Source of the DNA: Herbaspirillum sp. CF444
GTDB taxonomy: Bacteria; Pseudomonadota; Gammaproteobacteria; Burkholderiales; Burkholderiaceae_D
Assembly (NCBI RefSeq): GCF_000282135.1
Contig: NZ_AKJW01000016.1
Span: 80,007-144,006 of the forward strand
DNA: 64,000 bases
Direction: 5' to 3'
Shown here: in pieces, positions 46,771 to 56,357 of the stretch
Position numbering within the stretch: position 1 is the stretch's first letter
How the letters are laid out: the number at the start of each line of letters is the position of its first letter
Notes under the pieces: generated by a model
What the model was told of the DNA's origin: nothing
Database searches by the model: none
Seen by the model: the letters and a program-made list of their open reading frames with translations, nothing else
Position numbers and translations under genes: made by a program

Positions 46771-47078
46771 TTCAGCTCAACGTGACAATCATGGGCCACT
46801 CCTACACGCTGGCATGCAAGGAAGGTGAAGAAGCGACGCTGCAGCAAGCCGTTGCTTACCTGGACGAAAAGATGTGCGTCATCCGCGACGCCGGCAAGAT
46901 CAAGGGCAACGATCGTATCGCGGTCATGGCCGCGCTCGGCATTGCCGCCGAATTGCTGTCGACGCAACCGGGCGACGGACCATTTGCCGGCCTGACGGTA
47001 GCAGAATGGAAGCAAAGCATCGCCGCCATGCATACGGTGTTGGATGAAGCGCTGGCGCCGCAAGAAAATTTATTCTGA
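46767..47078 (+). CDS. zapA: cell division protein ZapA
   Basis: ZapA (103 aa), which cross-links FtsZ filaments. The N-terminal beta hairpin MIQLNVTIMGHSYTLACKEGEE is followed by the helix LQQAVAYLDEKMCVIRDAGKIKGNDRIAVMAALGIAAELL, the standard ZapA pattern. The C-terminal coiled coil is short. It is translated with zapB, and the next element downstream is 6S RNA, the usual neighbour in proteobacteria. Confidence 0.94.
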   Translation: MIQLNVTIMGHSYTLACKEGEEATLQQAVAYLDEKMCVIRDAGKIKGNDRIAVMAALGIAAELLSTQPGDGPFAGLTVAEWKQSIAAMHTVLDEALAPQENLF

Positions 47079-47248
47079 GAATATTTTTAGCGCATTTCTC
47101 GCGCGCCATTTCTAAATATTGATCTGCAAGAAACTCATGCCATGCGTCTCGCAGGCGATTCATTGCGCATCGAAATTACGGATCGCGCATGAGAAATTTT
47201 TCGCTGCTTCTCTCTGTAAAAATACCTCATATTTTTTACGCAAACACT

Positions 47249-47276
47249 TTGACAAGAATCGCGAATAGAGTAGACT
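47249..47276 (+). promoter_or_regulatory. promoter of 6S RNA
   Basis: A -35 TTGACA (47249-47254), 16-bp spacer and -10 TAGACT (47271-47276). Transcription would start near 47283, where the first paired strand of the 6S structure begins. Confidence 0.72.
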
Positions 47277-47280
47277 TAAG

Positions 47281-47458
47281 TCTCCTGCCGTGTTCGCGAA
47301 TGCTTATATTCCTTGAACCATTTATGCGCACAGGCTGTGGGATTTTGTTTGGTGGGCGTGAGCGTCGCTAGTCCGATGAACCCGAAATTAAACTAACTGC
47401 AGCCAACTTGAACCGTTTGGTTCAGGATGCCGGCATAGCGGCACAGGCGGGACTAGAT
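47281..47458 (+). ncRNA. ssrS: 6S RNA
   Basis: A 6S RNA (about 175 nt) that mimics an open promoter and holds sigma-70 RNA polymerase in stationary phase. The closing stem pairs TCCTGCCGTG near the 5' end with CACAGGCGGGA near the 3' end (47442-47452), and a second stem pairs CCTTGAACCA (47311-47320) with TGGTTCAGG (47418-47426), leaving the central bubble (TTTATGCGCACAGGCTGTGG side). Position after zapA is canonical. The ends are approximate. Confidence 0.88.
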
Positions 47459-47463
47459 TCAGG

Positions 47464-47497
47464 AAAAAGCGACTGTAGAAATACGGTCGCTTTTTTT
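47464..47497 (+). terminator. intrinsic terminator after 6S RNA
   Basis: AAAAGCGAC/GTCGCTTTT stem extended by TGTA/TACG around a GAAA tetraloop, then T7. It lies just past the 6S 3' end. Confidence 0.9.
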
Positions 47498-47587
47498 ATG
47501 CGAAAACGCTTTGCGAGATCCTGTGCCTCATCAACCTGCATGCAGCTGGCGATGCCGGCGCATTGCAAGTTACGACGCAGCGACGCA

Positions 47588-48070
47588 TCAATCGCCGCGC
47601 TTCTTGGCCGCAGCTTTACGCTCCTGGCCCACTTCGGCAATCGCGTCCTGAAACTCGGTGACGTCTTCAAAGCTTTTGTAGACCGAGGCAAAGCGAATGT
47701 AGGCAATCTTGTCGAGGCGCTTCAATTCACGCATGACCAGTTCGCCAACCTGGCCCGAGACGACTTCGCGGGCGCCGCTCGACAACAATTTTTCCTGAAT
47801 GCTCTGAATCGCGCCATCAACCGCTTCAGCCGATACCGGACGTTTGCGCAAGGCCAGCATCAGACTGGCGCGCAGCTTGGAAGGATCGAATTCGCTGCGA
47901 CTGCCGTTCTTCTTGACGATGACGGGCATCGTCAGCTCAATGCGCTCATAGGTCGTGAACCGCTTGTCGCAATTGGCGCAACGACGACGACGACGAATCG
48001 CGTCGCCCTCTTCCGAGAGTCGCGTATCCAGCACCGGCGTGTCGTCATGATTGCAGAAGGGACATTTCAT
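47588..48070 (-). CDS. nrdR: NrdR, ribonucleotide reductase repressor
   Basis: NrdR (160 aa), a nucleotide-sensing repressor of nrd genes. The N-terminal zinc ribbon C-P-F-C ... C-A-N-C (residues 3-34) and the ATP-cone (about 46-140: [35 protein letters not shown]) are both intact. The longer reading with 14 extra residues is not used, because MKCPFC is the universal start. It follows glyA by about 146 bp on the same strand, a typical pair. Confidence 0.95.
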   Translation of the reverse strand: MKCPFCNHDDTPVLDTRLSEEGDAIRRRRRCANCDKRFTTYERIELTMPVIVKKNGSRSEFDPSKLRASLMLALRKRPVSAEAVDGAIQSIQEKLLSSGAREVVSGQVGELVMRELKRLDKIAYIRFASVYKSFEDVTEFQDAIAEVGQERKAAAKKRGD

Positions 48071-48216
48071 AGAGGCGAGTAGAAGCTGACTGCTGGTTAA
48101 ACCGGAGACCATCTTACTGCGCCTGCGGCCTTCATCTTTGTAATATCGACGAAGATGAAGGCCGCAGGATGAAACAAGAACTTTACTGCATTGCTGCCGG
48201 CAGGACTGTTGCCGGA

Positions 48217-49464
48217 TTAAGCAGCATAGACCGGGAACGCGTCGGTCAACTTCTTGACTTCCGCCTTCACGCGTTCGATGGTGGCTGCGTCATGCGGATT
48301 GTCCAGCACGTCGGCGATCAGGTTGCCGACCTTGACGGCTTCCGCTTCCTTGAAACCGCGGGTAGTCATCGCCGGGCTGCCCAGGCGAATGCCGGAAGTC
48401 ACGAATGGCTTCTCCGGATCGTTCGGGATCGCGTTCTTGTTGCAGGTCATGTGCGCGGCGCCGAGGATGGCTTCGGCTTCCTTGCCGGTGATCTTCTTGG
48501 CGCGCAGGTCGACCAGCATGACGTGCGATTCGGTGCGACCGGAAACGATGCGCAGACCGCGTTCGATCAGGGTCTTGGCCAGCGCGTCGGCGTTCTTGAC
48601 GACTTGTTGCTGATACTCCTTGAACTCAGGCGACAACGCTTCCTTGAATGCCACTGCCTTGCCGGCGATGACGTGCATCAGCGGACCGCCCTGGATGCCC
48701 GGGAAGATCGCGGAATTGATGGCCTTTTCGTGCTCGGCCTTCATCAGGATCACGCCGCCGCGCGGACCGCGCAGCGACTTGTGCGTGGTCGACGTGACGA
48801 AGTCGGCGTGCGGCACTGGATTCGGATACACGCCTGCAGCGATCAGACCGGCGTAGTGCGCCATGTCGACCATGAAGTAGGCGCCGACTTCCTTGGCGAT
48901 CCTGGCGAAACGTTCGAAGTCGATGCGCAGCGCGTAAGCGGAGGCGCCGGCGATGATCAGCTTCGGCTTCTTCTCGCGCGCCAATGCTTCCATGGCTTCG
49001 TAGTCGATTTCTTCCTTGTCGTTCAGGCCGTAGGAAACGACGTTGAACCACTTGCCGGACATGTTCAATGCCATGCCGTGCGTCAGGTGGCCGCCTTCCG
49101 CCAGCGACATGCCCATGATGGTGTCGCCTGGTTTAAGCATGGCGAAGAACACGCCCTGGTTGGCTTGCGAACCGGAGTTCGGCTGCACGTTGGCGGCTTC
49201 GGCGCCGAACAATTGCTTCAGGCGATCGATGGCCAGTTGCTCGGCCATGTCGACGAATTCGCAACCGCCGTAGTAACGCTTGCCCGGATAGCCTTCAGCG
49301 TATTTGTTGGTCAGCTGGGTGCCCTGGGCTTCCATGACTGCCGGCGAAGTGTAGTTTTCGGAAGCGATCAGCTCGATGTGCTCTTGCTGACGGACGTTTT
49401 CTTTCTGGATGACGGACCACAGTTCCGGGTCGACATTCGCGATGGTGTGATTCTTTGCAAACAT
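48217..49464 (-). CDS. glyA: serine hydroxymethyltransferase
   Basis: Serine hydroxymethyltransferase (415 aa), a PLP enzyme turning serine and tetrahydrofolate into glycine and methylene-[42 protein letters not shown] and the PLP lysine block [21 protein letters not shown] are intact, and length is standard. ATG 49464 has a good RBS (GGAGAA). A long leader with a strong hairpin lies upstream, so regulation by folate or glycine state is possible but not shown. Confidence 0.96.
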   Translation of the reverse strand: MFAKNHTIANVDPELWSVIQKENVRQQEHIELIASENYTSPAVMEAQGTQLTNKYAEGYPGKRYYGGCEFVDMAEQLAIDRLKQLFGAEAANVQPNSGSQANQGVFFAMLKPGDTIMGMSLAEGGHLTHGMALNMSGKWFNVVSYGLNDKEEIDYEAMEALAREKKPKLIIAGASAYALRIDFERFARIAKEVGAYFMVDMAHYAGLIAAGVYPNPVPHADFVTSTTHKSLRGPRGGVILMKAEHEKAINSAIFPGIQGGPLMHVIAGKAVAFKEALSPEFKEYQQQVVKNADALAKTLIERGLRIVSGRTESHVMLVDLRAKKITGKEAEAILGAAHMTCNKNAIPNDPEKPFVTSGIRLGSPAMTTRGFKEAEAVKVGNLIADVLDNPHDAATIERVKAEVKKLTDAFPVYAA

Positions 49465-49597
49465 GATTTCTCCAATGGATGAGGATGCGCCTGAAGGCAG
49501 ATCAGTTCGACGCGCCCGGAAGACGAAAAGACAATGGGCGATACCGACTTGACTGACTTCCAAATCGAATGAGGGCCAAAAATAAAAGGGAATTGCA

Positions 49598-49634
49598 GGC
49601 AGCCTCAGTCGTACGTTCTCCATTCAGGGCTGCC
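49598..49634 (-). promoter_or_regulatory. hairpin in the glyA leader
   Basis: GGCAGCC (49598-49604) and GGCTGCC (49628-49634) form a 7-bp stem with a 23-nt loop, 134 bases upstream of the glyA ATG. The whole 49465-49899 gap has no ORF I trust. It may serve as a leader structure for glyA; no known riboswitch consensus was recognised. Confidence 0.45.
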
Positions 49635-49899
49635 CAGGCGCACGGCTAATGAAATCTCACGCTTCCCGATGGATACCCATCTTGTGCCGGAACAAGGTCC
49701 CGGCTTTTCGCCAGTTACGTGAGACGAAATGGTCTGCGCATTGTAAGGGAAGGCTCCGGATTCGGCAAGATTTGCATCCGCCGCCATGGATGAAAATGTT
49801 GCATCGCACGCCGCCTCTCGCCGCAGCCCGCTTTGGGCTACAATTTCGGGTTGTTGATGCAGATATGCATTGCCCAGACACCAATACGGAGAACACACA

Positions 49900-50649
49900 A
49901 TGATCGTCTTGATTACAGGTGCAACAGCTGGTTTCGGCGCAGAAATGGCGCGCAAGTTCGTGCAAAACGGTCACAAGGTCATCGCCACCGGCCGCCGCAA
50001 GGACCGCCTCGACGCCCTCGCCGGCGAATTCGGCGACAAGGTCCTGCCGCTGGTGCTGGACGTGACCGACAAGGCCTCCATCAAATCCGCCCTGGCCAGC
50101 CTGCCGCAAGGATGGCAAGACATCGACGTGCTGATCAACAACGCCGGCCTCGCGCTGGGCCTGGAGCCCGCGCACCAGGTCGCGCTGGAAGACTGGGAAA
50201 CCATGATCGACACCAACGTCAAGGGCCTGGTCACCGTCACGCATCACATCCTGCCGAACATGGTCAAGCGCGGCACCGGCACCATCATCAACCTGGGTTC
50301 GATCGCCGGTGCCTATCCGTATCCGGGCGGCAATGTTTATGGTGCCACCAAGGCATTCGTGGATCAGTTCACGCTGAACCTGCGCGCCGACCTGGTCGGC
50401 ACCGGCGTGCGCGCCACCAACCTGGCGCCCGGCCTGTGCGGCGGCACCGAGTTCTCCAACGTGCGCTTCAAGGGCAACGACAGCGCGGCCGCCAAGGTAT
50501 ACGAAGGCACCACGCCGTTGACCGCCGAAGACATCGCCGAAGCGGCTTTCTGGGTCGCCACCCTACCGGCGCACGTCAACATCAACTACATCGAACTGAT
50601 GCCAACTTGCCAAGGTTTTGGACCGCTGAACATCAAACGCGCCCAATAA
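49900..50649 (+). CDS. short-chain dehydrogenase, YdfG-like
   Basis: A classical SDR (249 aa) with the TGATAGFG coenzyme loop, the N-N-A-G motif and the catalytic Y-G-A-T-K (Tyr148/Lys152-like positions). The sequence ITGATAGFGAEMARKFVQNGHKVIATGRR and the later DVLINNAGLALGLEPAHQVALEDWETMIDTNVKG match the E. coli YdfG subgroup, which reduces malonic semialdehyde and oxidises 3-hydroxy acids such as L-allo-threonine. ATG 49900 follows ACGGAGAA. It stands alone between glyA (divergent) and ybgC. Confidence 0.87.
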   Translation: MIVLITGATAGFGAEMARKFVQNGHKVIATGRRKDRLDALAGEFGDKVLPLVLDVTDKASIKSALASLPQGWQDIDVLINNAGLALGLEPAHQVALEDWETMIDTNVKGLVTVTHHILPNMVKRGTGTIINLGSIAGAYPYPGGNVYGATKAFVDQFTLNLRADLVGTGVRATNLAPGLCGGTEFSNVRFKGNDSAAAKVYEGTTPLTAEDIAEAAFWVATLPAHVNINYIELMPTCQGFGPLNIKRAQ

Positions 50650-50658
50650 ACACTCCGG

Positions 50659-51147
50659 ATGTCCGATTTGACCAATAAAAACAATATCAGCAGCAACGGC
50701 GTCGCCAATGACGTTTTCGCCTGGCCGGTACGGGTCTACTACGAAGACACCGATACCGGCGGCGTGGTGTTTTACGCCAACTACCTCAAGTTCTTTGAGC
50801 GTGCACGCACCGAATGGCTGCGCGCGCGCGGCTATTCCCAACAAGCGCTGGCCGAATCCGCAGGTCTGATCTTCGTGGTCAAGAGCACCGCGGTGGATTA
50901 CTTTTCGCCGGCCCGGCTCGACGATGAACTGAAACTGACCGTCGTGGTCGAACAGTTCCGCAACGCGTCGCTGGCTTTCGTCCAGGAGGCCTGGCGTATC
51001 AAGGCAACACCACGGGGAACAGCGCAGGAAACCGAACAAACATTACTGGCGCGCGGCCGCATCACGATCGTCTGCGTCAACGCAGCGAGCTTTCGGCCTC
51101 AGGCCATTCCGGAAGAAATGCTGGCGCGCTTCAAGGAAAATTTATAA
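50659..51147 (+). CDS. ybgC: acyl-CoA thioesterase YbgC, Tol-Pal associated
   Basis: A hot-dog-fold thioesterase (162 aa) with the catalytic YYEDTDTGGVVFYANYLKFFERARTEWLR block (Asp of D-T-D-T-G-G). In known bacteria YbgC precedes tolQ and links to phospholipid metabolism at the division site. Its C-terminus (RPQAIPEEMLARF) is typical. It lies 9 bp after the SDR and 126 bp before tolQ. Confidence 0.93.
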   Translation: MSDLTNKNNISSNGVANDVFAWPVRVYYEDTDTGGVVFYANYLKFFERARTEWLRARGYSQQALAESAGLIFVVKSTAVDYFSPARLDDELKLTVVVEQFRNASLAFVQEAWRIKATPRGTAQETEQTLLARGRITIVCVNAASFRPQAIPEEMLARFKENL

Positions 51148-51273
51148 TTCGCCATCTATTCGACATGGCTACGCCCGACCGCAGCGGCATCTTTACACCT
51201 GCCGCGACGAGATTGAAAAAATTTGCACGTACAATTGACCATCTCTGACTGAACTCCGACCCCCATCTCCCCC

Positions 51274-51975
51274 ATGAATGTCACTCAAGATCTATCCTTC
51301 GTTACCCTGATCGCCAACGCATCCGTCATTGTGCAACTTGTCATGTTGCTCTTGCTGTCGGCGTCGATTCTCAGCTGGACCTATATCTTCCGCAAGATGT
51401 TCACGATCCGCAGCGCGCGCATCCAGACCGAAGAATTCGAGCGCTCGTTCTGGTCCGGCGGCAATCTGATCGCGCTGTATCAGGACACGCTGTCCAACCG
51501 CCGCAAAGGCGGCGGCCACGGCGGCGCGCTGGAACGTATCTTCCAGGCCGGCATGGGTGAATTCAACAAAGCCAAGGCGCAGGTCGGCAAAGGCGCCACG
51601 ATTGATTCCACCGGCTTGCTCGACGGCGCCCGCCGCGCCATGCGCGCAGCATATCAGCGTGAAATGGATGCGCTGGAATCGCACCTGGCCTTTCTGGCGT
51701 CGGTCGGTTCGGTGTCCCCTTACGTCGGTCTGTTCGGTACCGTCTGGGGCATCATGAACGCCTTCCGCGGCCTTGCCAACGTGCAACAAGCCACGCTGGC
51801 AGCAGTGGCGCCAGGTATTGCCGAAGCGTTGATCGCCACCGCCATCGGCCTGTTCGCCGCGATTCCCGCGGTGGTTGCCTACAACCGTTATGCGCACGAT
51901 ATCGACCGGCTGGCGATCCGCTTTGAAAGCTTCATCGAAGAATTCTCCAATATCTTGCAACGTCAGGCACGCTAA
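51274..51975 (+). CDS. tolQ: TolQ, proton-motive-force motor subunit
   Basis: TolQ (233 aa), an inner-membrane protein of the MotA/TolQ/ExbB family. Three transmembrane segments are seen (about 15-37, 135-160 and 170-195), with the long cytoplasmic domain between TM1 and TM2. The conserved GLFGTVWGIMNAFRGL and AIGLFAAIPAVVAYN helices are present. It works with TolR to energise TolA. The stop and the tolR start overlap by one base (TAATG). No clear SD was found. Confidence 0.96.
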   Translation: MNVTQDLSFVTLIANASVIVQLVMLLLLSASILSWTYIFRKMFTIRSARIQTEEFERSFWSGGNLIALYQDTLSNRRKGGGHGGALERIFQAGMGEFNKAKAQVGKGATIDSTGLLDGARRAMRAAYQREMDALESHLAFLASVGSVSPYVGLFGTVWGIMNAFRGLANVQQATLAAVAPGIAEALIATAIGLFAAIPAVVAYNRYAHDIDRLAIRFESFIEEFSNILQRQAR

Positions 51976-52403
51976 TGGCAGGTTCATCCATGCGCGGGGG
52001 ACGCACCCGCAAGTTCAAATCGGAAATCAACGTCGTTCCTTACATCGACGTGATGCTGGTGCTGCTGATCATCTTCATGGTGGCGGCACCGGTGAACGAC
52101 CCGAGCGTCATCAACCTGCCGACCGCCGGCAAGTCGACCGTGCCGCCGAACGAATACATCGAAATTGCACTGAAGCCCGACGCCAAGGCCACCATCAAGG
52201 TCAACGGCCCCAAGCGCAGTGAAACGCAAACCGCCGCCAGCCGCCCCGACCTGACGCAAAAGCTGCAAGCCTTGCATGCGAACAGCCCGGACATGCCGGT
52301 GATGATTTCCGCCGACAAAGACATCAAGTACGACGAAGTGATCCAGGTTATCGCGTCAGCCAAGAAACTGGGCATTACACGCGTGGGACTGGCAACGAAG
52401 TAA
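51975..52403 (+). CDS. tolR: TolR
   Basis: TolR (142 aa), ExbD-like partner of TolQ. A single transmembrane helix at about residues 18-40 carries the functional aspartate in INVVPYIDVMLVLLIIFMVAAP, followed by a periplasmic domain (about 45-140). It overlaps tolQ by one base and precedes tolA by one base. Confidence 0.96.
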   Translation: MAGSSMRGGRTRKFKSEINVVPYIDVMLVLLIIFMVAAPVNDPSVINLPTAGKSTVPPNEYIEIALKPDAKATIKVNGPKRSETQTAASRPDLTQKLQALHANSPDMPVMISADKDIKYDEVIQVIASAKKLGITRVGLATK

Positions 52404-52404
52404 T

Positions 52405-53313
52405 ATGAGCTCTCCTTACCAAGTACCGAGACAACCGGGCCGCTGGCGCGCCATCGTGCTGGCGGTGGTGGTCCACATGGCCTTGCTGGCTTTCCTCTGG
52501 TTCGGCATCCGCTGGCAGAGTCAGACGCCGTTGACCGTCGAAGCGGAACTCTGGGATCCGAACGTCAAGGAAGCCGCACCGCTGCCGCAGCCCGAACCCG
52601 AGCCGACTCCGCAGCCAACGCCGGAACCGGTCAAGCCGCCGCCACCGAAGGTTGAAGAACCTCCGGTGGTGAAGCCTGATATCGCACTCGAAAAAGAGAA
52701 GGAAAAAAAGCGCAAGGAAGCTGAAAAGAAAGAACGCGACGAGAAGGAAAAAGAAGCCAGACTCGAGCGCGAAAAAGAAGATCGCCTGAAGAAAGAAAAG
52801 CAGGAAAAGCTGGACGCCGACAAGAAACTCGCCAAGCAGAAAGACGATGCCGAAGCGAAGAAGAAGGCCGAAGCCGACAAGCTCGCCGCCGAGAAGAAAC
52901 AGAAGCAGCAAGCCGCCGACAACAAGGTTGCCGAACAGCGTCGCCAGGATGACCTGAAACGCATGATGGGCCAGGCCACCAGCGCCAGCGGCGGCACCGG
53001 CACGGCGGCAAAATCGCAAGGCCCGATCGGCGCGGCTGAATATAGTCGCAAGCTGGCAGCGAGGATTCGCAACAACACCATCTTCGACGTGCCCGGCGAG
53101 TTAAGCGCGAACCCGGCAGTAGAATACACTGTCGAACTGCTGCCCGACGGCAGCGTGCGCAGTATCACCAAGAGAAGAACATCCGGCATTCCGGGCTTTG
53201 ACGAGGCTGTGCTGCAAGCGATCAAGAAATCCGAACCTTTCCCTCCCGACAAGGATGGCAGGGTGCCGCCCAGCTTTACTTTCACCCATTTACCGAAAGA
53301 TCAGTACAACTAA
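52405..53313 (+). CDS. tolA: TolA
   Basis: TolA (302 aa), spanning the periplasm between TolQR and TolB/Pal. A transmembrane anchor lies at about 12-33 ([21 protein letters not shown]), a Pro-rich stretch at 50-90, and a long Lys/Glu/Ala helix at about 95-190. The C-terminal domain (about 205-300: [38 protein letters not shown]) is the TonB-like fold that binds TolB and colicins. Length is shorter than E. coli TolA (421 aa), as in other betaproteobacteria. Confidence 0.95.
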   Translation: MSSPYQVPRQPGRWRAIVLAVVVHMALLAFLWFGIRWQSQTPLTVEAELWDPNVKEAAPLPQPEPEPTPQPTPEPVKPPPPKVEEPPVVKPDIALEKEKEKKRKEAEKKERDEKEKEARLEREKEDRLKKEKQEKLDADKKLAKQKDDAEAKKKAEADKLAAEKKQKQQAADNKVAEQRRQDDLKRMMGQATSASGGTGTAAKSQGPIGAAEYSRKLAARIRNNTIFDVPGELSANPAVEYTVELLPDGSVRSITKRRTSGIPGFDEAVLQAIKKSEPFPPDKDGRVPPSFTFTHLPKDQYN

Positions 53314-53315
53314 CG

Positions 53316-54617
53316 ATGATGAAAAACTCGCGCCCTTTACCGCTTAGTTTTCGCCGCCTGACAGGTATCGCCCTGACCGCGGCGAGCATTGCCGCGGCGA
53401 GCGCCGCACACGCGGAATTGCGTTTTGAAATTTCCGGCGTCGGCGCCAGTCAGATCCCCGTCGCCATCGCCTCCTTCCCGGGCGAAGAAGGCGCGCCGCA
53501 ACAGATCACCAACATCGTCAGGGCCGACCTGACGCGCAGCGGCGTGTTCAAACTGATCGACAACAGCGACTCGCTATCGGACTCCTCCACGATCAATTAC
53601 AACGACTGGAAAAACCGCGGCGCCAACGCGCTGGCGGTAGGCAGCGTGCAGCGCCTGGCCGACGGCCGCTTCGACGTGCGCTACCGCCTGTTCGACACCA
53701 TCAAGGCTTCGCAATTGTCGGCGCTGTCGTTCGGCAGCCAACCGCAATTGATCCGCCTGACCGCGCACAAGATCGCCGACGACATCTATGAAAAACTGAC
53801 CGGCATTCCCGGCATCTTCTCGACACGTATTGCCTATGTGACACGCTCCGGCAAGGAATATCGCCTTGAAGTCGCCGACGCCGACGGCGAAGGCGTGCAG
53901 GTCGCGCTGCGTTCCAACGAGCCTATCATTTCGCCGTCCTGGTCGCCCGACGGCGGCAAGGTGGCCTACGTCTCTTTCGAAGCCAAGAAGCCGGTCATCT
54001 ACATCCAGAACCTCGTGACGCGCCAGCGCACGCTGGTGGCCAACTTCAAAGGCAGCAATTCGGCCCCGGCCTGGGCGCCTGACGGTTCGCGCCTGGCCGT
54101 GGCGCTTACACGCGACGGCCTGACCCAGGTCTACATCATCAACGCCGACGGCAGCGGCCTGCGTCGCCTGACCAACACCGCCGGCATCGATACCGAACCG
54201 CGCTTCTCGCCGGACGGCAACTACGTCTACTTCACCAGCGACCGCAGTGGCGGCCCGCAGATCTACAAGGTCAGTCCCAACGGCGGCGAAGCCCAGCGCG
54301 TGACTTTCGGCGGCAGCTACAACATCAGCCCGCGGATTTCGCCGGACGGCAAGACGCTGGCGTTCATTTCGCGCCGCGAAGGCAAATTCCAGCTGTATGC
54401 GCTGGATTTGACCAACGGTCAGGAACAACGCCTGTCCGACACCGTCAAAGATGAGTCGCCCAGCTTCTCGCCAAACGGCAAATACATCATGTACGCGACA
54501 GAATCAGGCCGTCGCGGGTCTTTGGCCATCGTTTCCGTCGATGGCCGAATCAAACAGCGCTTAACAACCCAGGTCGGCGATATCAGGGAGCCAACCTGGG
54601 GGCCGTTCATGAAATAA
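53316..54617 (+). CDS. tolB: TolB
   Basis: Periplasmic TolB (433 aa): a signal peptide at about 1-33 ([15 protein letters not shown]), an N-terminal domain that contacts TolA (residues 35-165) and a six-bladed beta propeller with repeated S-P-x-W-S-P-D-G-x-K / F-S-P-D-G-x-Y / S-P-D-G-K-T-L motifs that binds Pal. All parts are intact. It is separated from tolA by 2 bp. Confidence 0.96.
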   Translation: MMKNSRPLPLSFRRLTGIALTAASIAAASAAHAELRFEISGVGASQIPVAIASFPGEEGAPQQITNIVRADLTRSGVFKLIDNSDSLSDSSTINYNDWKNRGANALAVGSVQRLADGRFDVRYRLFDTIKASQLSALSFGSQPQLIRLTAHKIADDIYEKLTGIPGIFSTRIAYVTRSGKEYRLEVADADGEGVQVALRSNEPIISPSWSPDGGKVAYVSFEAKKPVIYIQNLVTRQRTLVANFKGSNSAPAWAPDGSRLAVALTRDGLTQVYIINADGSGLRRLTNTAGIDTEPRFSPDGNYVYFTSDRSGGPQIYKVSPNGGEAQRVTFGGSYNISPRISPDGKTLAFISRREGKFQLYALDLTNGQEQRLSDTVKDESPSFSPNGKYIMYATESGRRGSLAIVSVDGRIKQRLTTQVGDIREPTWGPFMK

Positions 54618-54655
54618 ACATTATTCACATTCATTCACGACACAAGGAGTTTCAC

Positions 54656-55180
54656 ATGCGTACATTCAGTTCTTTTGCAATCATTCTTTCTGCAGCAGTG
54701 CTGCTGGCGGCATGCTCGTCCACCAAGCTGGAAGACAAGAACGCACCGGTCGAAAGCCGCGCCACCACCGGCACCAACGACGGCGCGGATCCACGCGCAG
54801 TCAACACCGTCAACGCGGGTTCCGATCCGCTGAACGACCCGCAAGGCATTCTCTCCAAGCGCAGCATCTATTTCGACTATGACAGCTACTCCGTCAAGGA
54901 AGAGTTCCGTTCGGTGGTCGAAGCACACGCAAAATATCTGAACTCGCACAAGGATCGCAAGGTCATCATCCAGGGCAACACCGATGATCGCGGCGGCACC
55001 GAGTACAACCTGGCCCTGGGTCAGAAGCGTGCGGAAGCAGTCCGCAAGGCGCTGGTCCTGCTGGGCGTCTCCGATGCACAAGTGGAAGCCGTTTCCTTCG
55101 GCAAGGAAAAACCAAAGGCATTGGGCAGCGACGAAGCAGCTTGGGCTGAAAACCGCCGCGCTGATATCGCTTACCAATAA
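54656..55180 (+). CDS. pal: peptidoglycan-associated lipoprotein Pal
   Basis: Pal (174 aa), an outer-membrane lipoprotein. A lipobox L-L-A-A-C lies at about residue 20 after the hydrophobic signal; the OmpA-like domain (about 68-172) has IYFDYDSYSVKEEFRSVVEAHAKYL, I-Q-G-N-T-D-D-R-G and YNLALGQKRAEAVRKAL. An AAGGAG RBS precedes the ATG. Directly downstream is cpoB. Pal constricts the outer membrane at division. Confidence 0.97.
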   Translation: MRTFSSFAIILSAAVLLAACSSTKLEDKNAPVESRATTGTNDGADPRAVNTVNAGSDPLNDPQGILSKRSIYFDYDSYSVKEEFRSVVEAHAKYLNSHKDRKVIIQGNTDDRGGTEYNLALGQKRAEAVRKALVLLGVSDAQVEAVSFGKEKPKALGSDEAAWAENRRADIAYQ

Positions 55181-55185
55181 GACCT

Positions 55186-55947
55186 ATGCGCACTTCCCTG
55201 AAAACCAAGTTCAAATCGGTTTCTGCAACGGCCATGCTGGCCGTTGTCGCGTGCCTGCCGATGACAGCGCACGCAGGCCTGTTTGACGATGACGAAGCGC
55301 GCAAGGCCATCCTCGATCTGCGCAGCAAAGTAGATGCCCTGCAAAAAGACGTCGCCAATAAAACGGACAAGACCAGCGCGCTGAGCCTGTCCGATCAAAA
55401 CGACCAACTGCGCCAGGAAATCGCCAGACTGCGCGGCCAGATCGAAGTATTGACCAATGAACTGTCCAACACGCAGCAACGCCAGAAAGACTTCTACGTC
55501 GATCTGGATGCGCGTCTGCGCAAGCTCGAACCGCAAAAAGTCACCATCGACGGCAAGGAATCCAGCGTCGATCTGAATGAGCAAAAGTCCTATGACGCCG
55601 CACTGAACCTGTTCAAGGGCGGCGACTACAAGGGCGCCGGCGCGGCGTTCAGCGACTTCCTGAAGCGTTATCCGCAATCCGGCTATGCGCCGTCGGCGCA
55701 ATACTGGGTGGGCAACGCACTGTACGCGCAGCGCGACTACAAGGGCGCCATCGCGGCACAACAGGCAGTGATGAAGAACTATCCGGACAGTCCCAAGGTA
55801 GCCGACGCCATGCTCAATATCGGCAGCTCGTACATCGAGTTGAAGGACAAGGCAGCGGCGAAGAAATCCCTGGACGCGCTGATTGCGAAGTATCCGGAAA
55901 GCCCTGCTGCGCAGACAGGCAAGGAAAAACTGGCGACATTGAAATAG
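55186..55947 (+). CDS. cpoB: CpoB (YbgF), Tol-Pal coordinator of cell wall synthesis
   Basis: A periplasmic protein (253 aa) with signal peptide at about 1-28, a trimerising coiled coil (about 32-105: AILDLRSKVDALQKDVANK, LRQEIARLRGQIEVLTNELS) and a C-terminal TPR domain (about 128-250: YDAALNLFKGGDYKGAGAAFSDFLKRYPQSGYAPSAQYWVGNALY). CpoB ties outer-membrane constriction to PBP1B activity. It is 5 bp after pal and ends the tol operon. Confidence 0.95.
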   Translation: MRTSLKTKFKSVSATAMLAVVACLPMTAHAGLFDDDEARKAILDLRSKVDALQKDVANKTDKTSALSLSDQNDQLRQEIARLRGQIEVLTNELSNTQQRQKDFYVDLDARLRKLEPQKVTIDGKESSVDLNEQKSYDAALNLFKGGDYKGAGAAFSDFLKRYPQSGYAPSAQYWVGNALYAQRDYKGAIAAQQAVMKNYPDSPKVADAMLNIGSSYIELKDKAAAKKSLDALIAKYPESPAAQTGKEKLATLK

Positions 55948-55973
55948 CGCCTTGAAATATTTCCCCTACCCGT

Positions 55974-56003
55974 TTGACACGATCGATCGATTTTGCATAT
56001 AAT
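55974..56003 (+). promoter_or_regulatory. tRNA-Lys promoter
   Basis: TTGACA (55974-55979), 18-bp spacer and TATAAT (55998-56003), a near-ideal sigma-70 promoter 11 bases before the tRNA. It also overlaps the end of the tol operon. Confidence 0.88.
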
Positions 56004-56014
56004 AGCGGTCTTTC

Positions 56015-56090
56015 GGGTCGTTAGCTCAGTTGGTAGAGCAGCGGACTTTTAATCCGTTGGTCGCAGGTTCGAGTCCCGCACGGCCTACCA
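56015..56090 (+). tRNA. tRNA-Lys (TTT)
   Basis: A 76-nt tRNA with acceptor GGGTCGT pairing ACGGCCT, D loop TAGCTCAGTTGGTAGAGC, anticodon loop CTTTTAA with anticodon TTT (56048-56050), T arm GCAGGTTCGAGTCCCGC-like and encoded CCA. All arms pair. Its own promoter and terminator make it a single-gene unit. Confidence 0.97.
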
Positions 56091-56106
56091 GAAATTCGCA
56101 ATAGAT

Positions 56107-56138
56107 AAAAAGGGTTCCAAGCAATTGGAGCCCTTTTT
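56107..56138 (+). terminator. intrinsic terminator after tRNA-Lys
   Basis: A 14-bp arm AAAAAGGGTTCCAA with TTGGAGCCCTTTTT (one G-U pair), loop GCAA, 16 bases past the tRNA end. Confidence 0.9.
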
Positions 56139-56323
56139 GTTTTGTTCGGCACGTGAGCAAACACTCTTCTGCTTCCGGCATTCGCGATGACGTGCAATGC
56201 CGCCATCTCATCTGCGTGTCCGAGTCCTTGGCAAATCTTTGCTATCTCGTTCCCAGCTCCCCTCACTCCGCAATCGTCAGATCAGTATCGCGTCGCAAAG
56301 AGGCACTCAACAAATCCGTGCAT

Positions 56324-56357
56324 AAAAAAAGCCCCCGGACTTTGCAGGCCGGGGGCT
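56324..56357 (-). terminator. strong minus-strand terminator (end of the candidate sRNA)
   Basis: AGCCCCCGG (56330-56338) and CCGGGGGCT (56349-56357) form a 9-bp GC-rich stem. On the minus strand it is followed by T7 (A run 56324-56330). No protein gene ends here on the minus strand, so it must belong to a non-coding transcript coming from about 56526. Confidence 0.88.

Noticed and set aside
49465..49899. Glycine or THF riboswitch before glyA
   Set aside because: I could not find the conserved motifs of the known classes; only a plain hairpin is visible.
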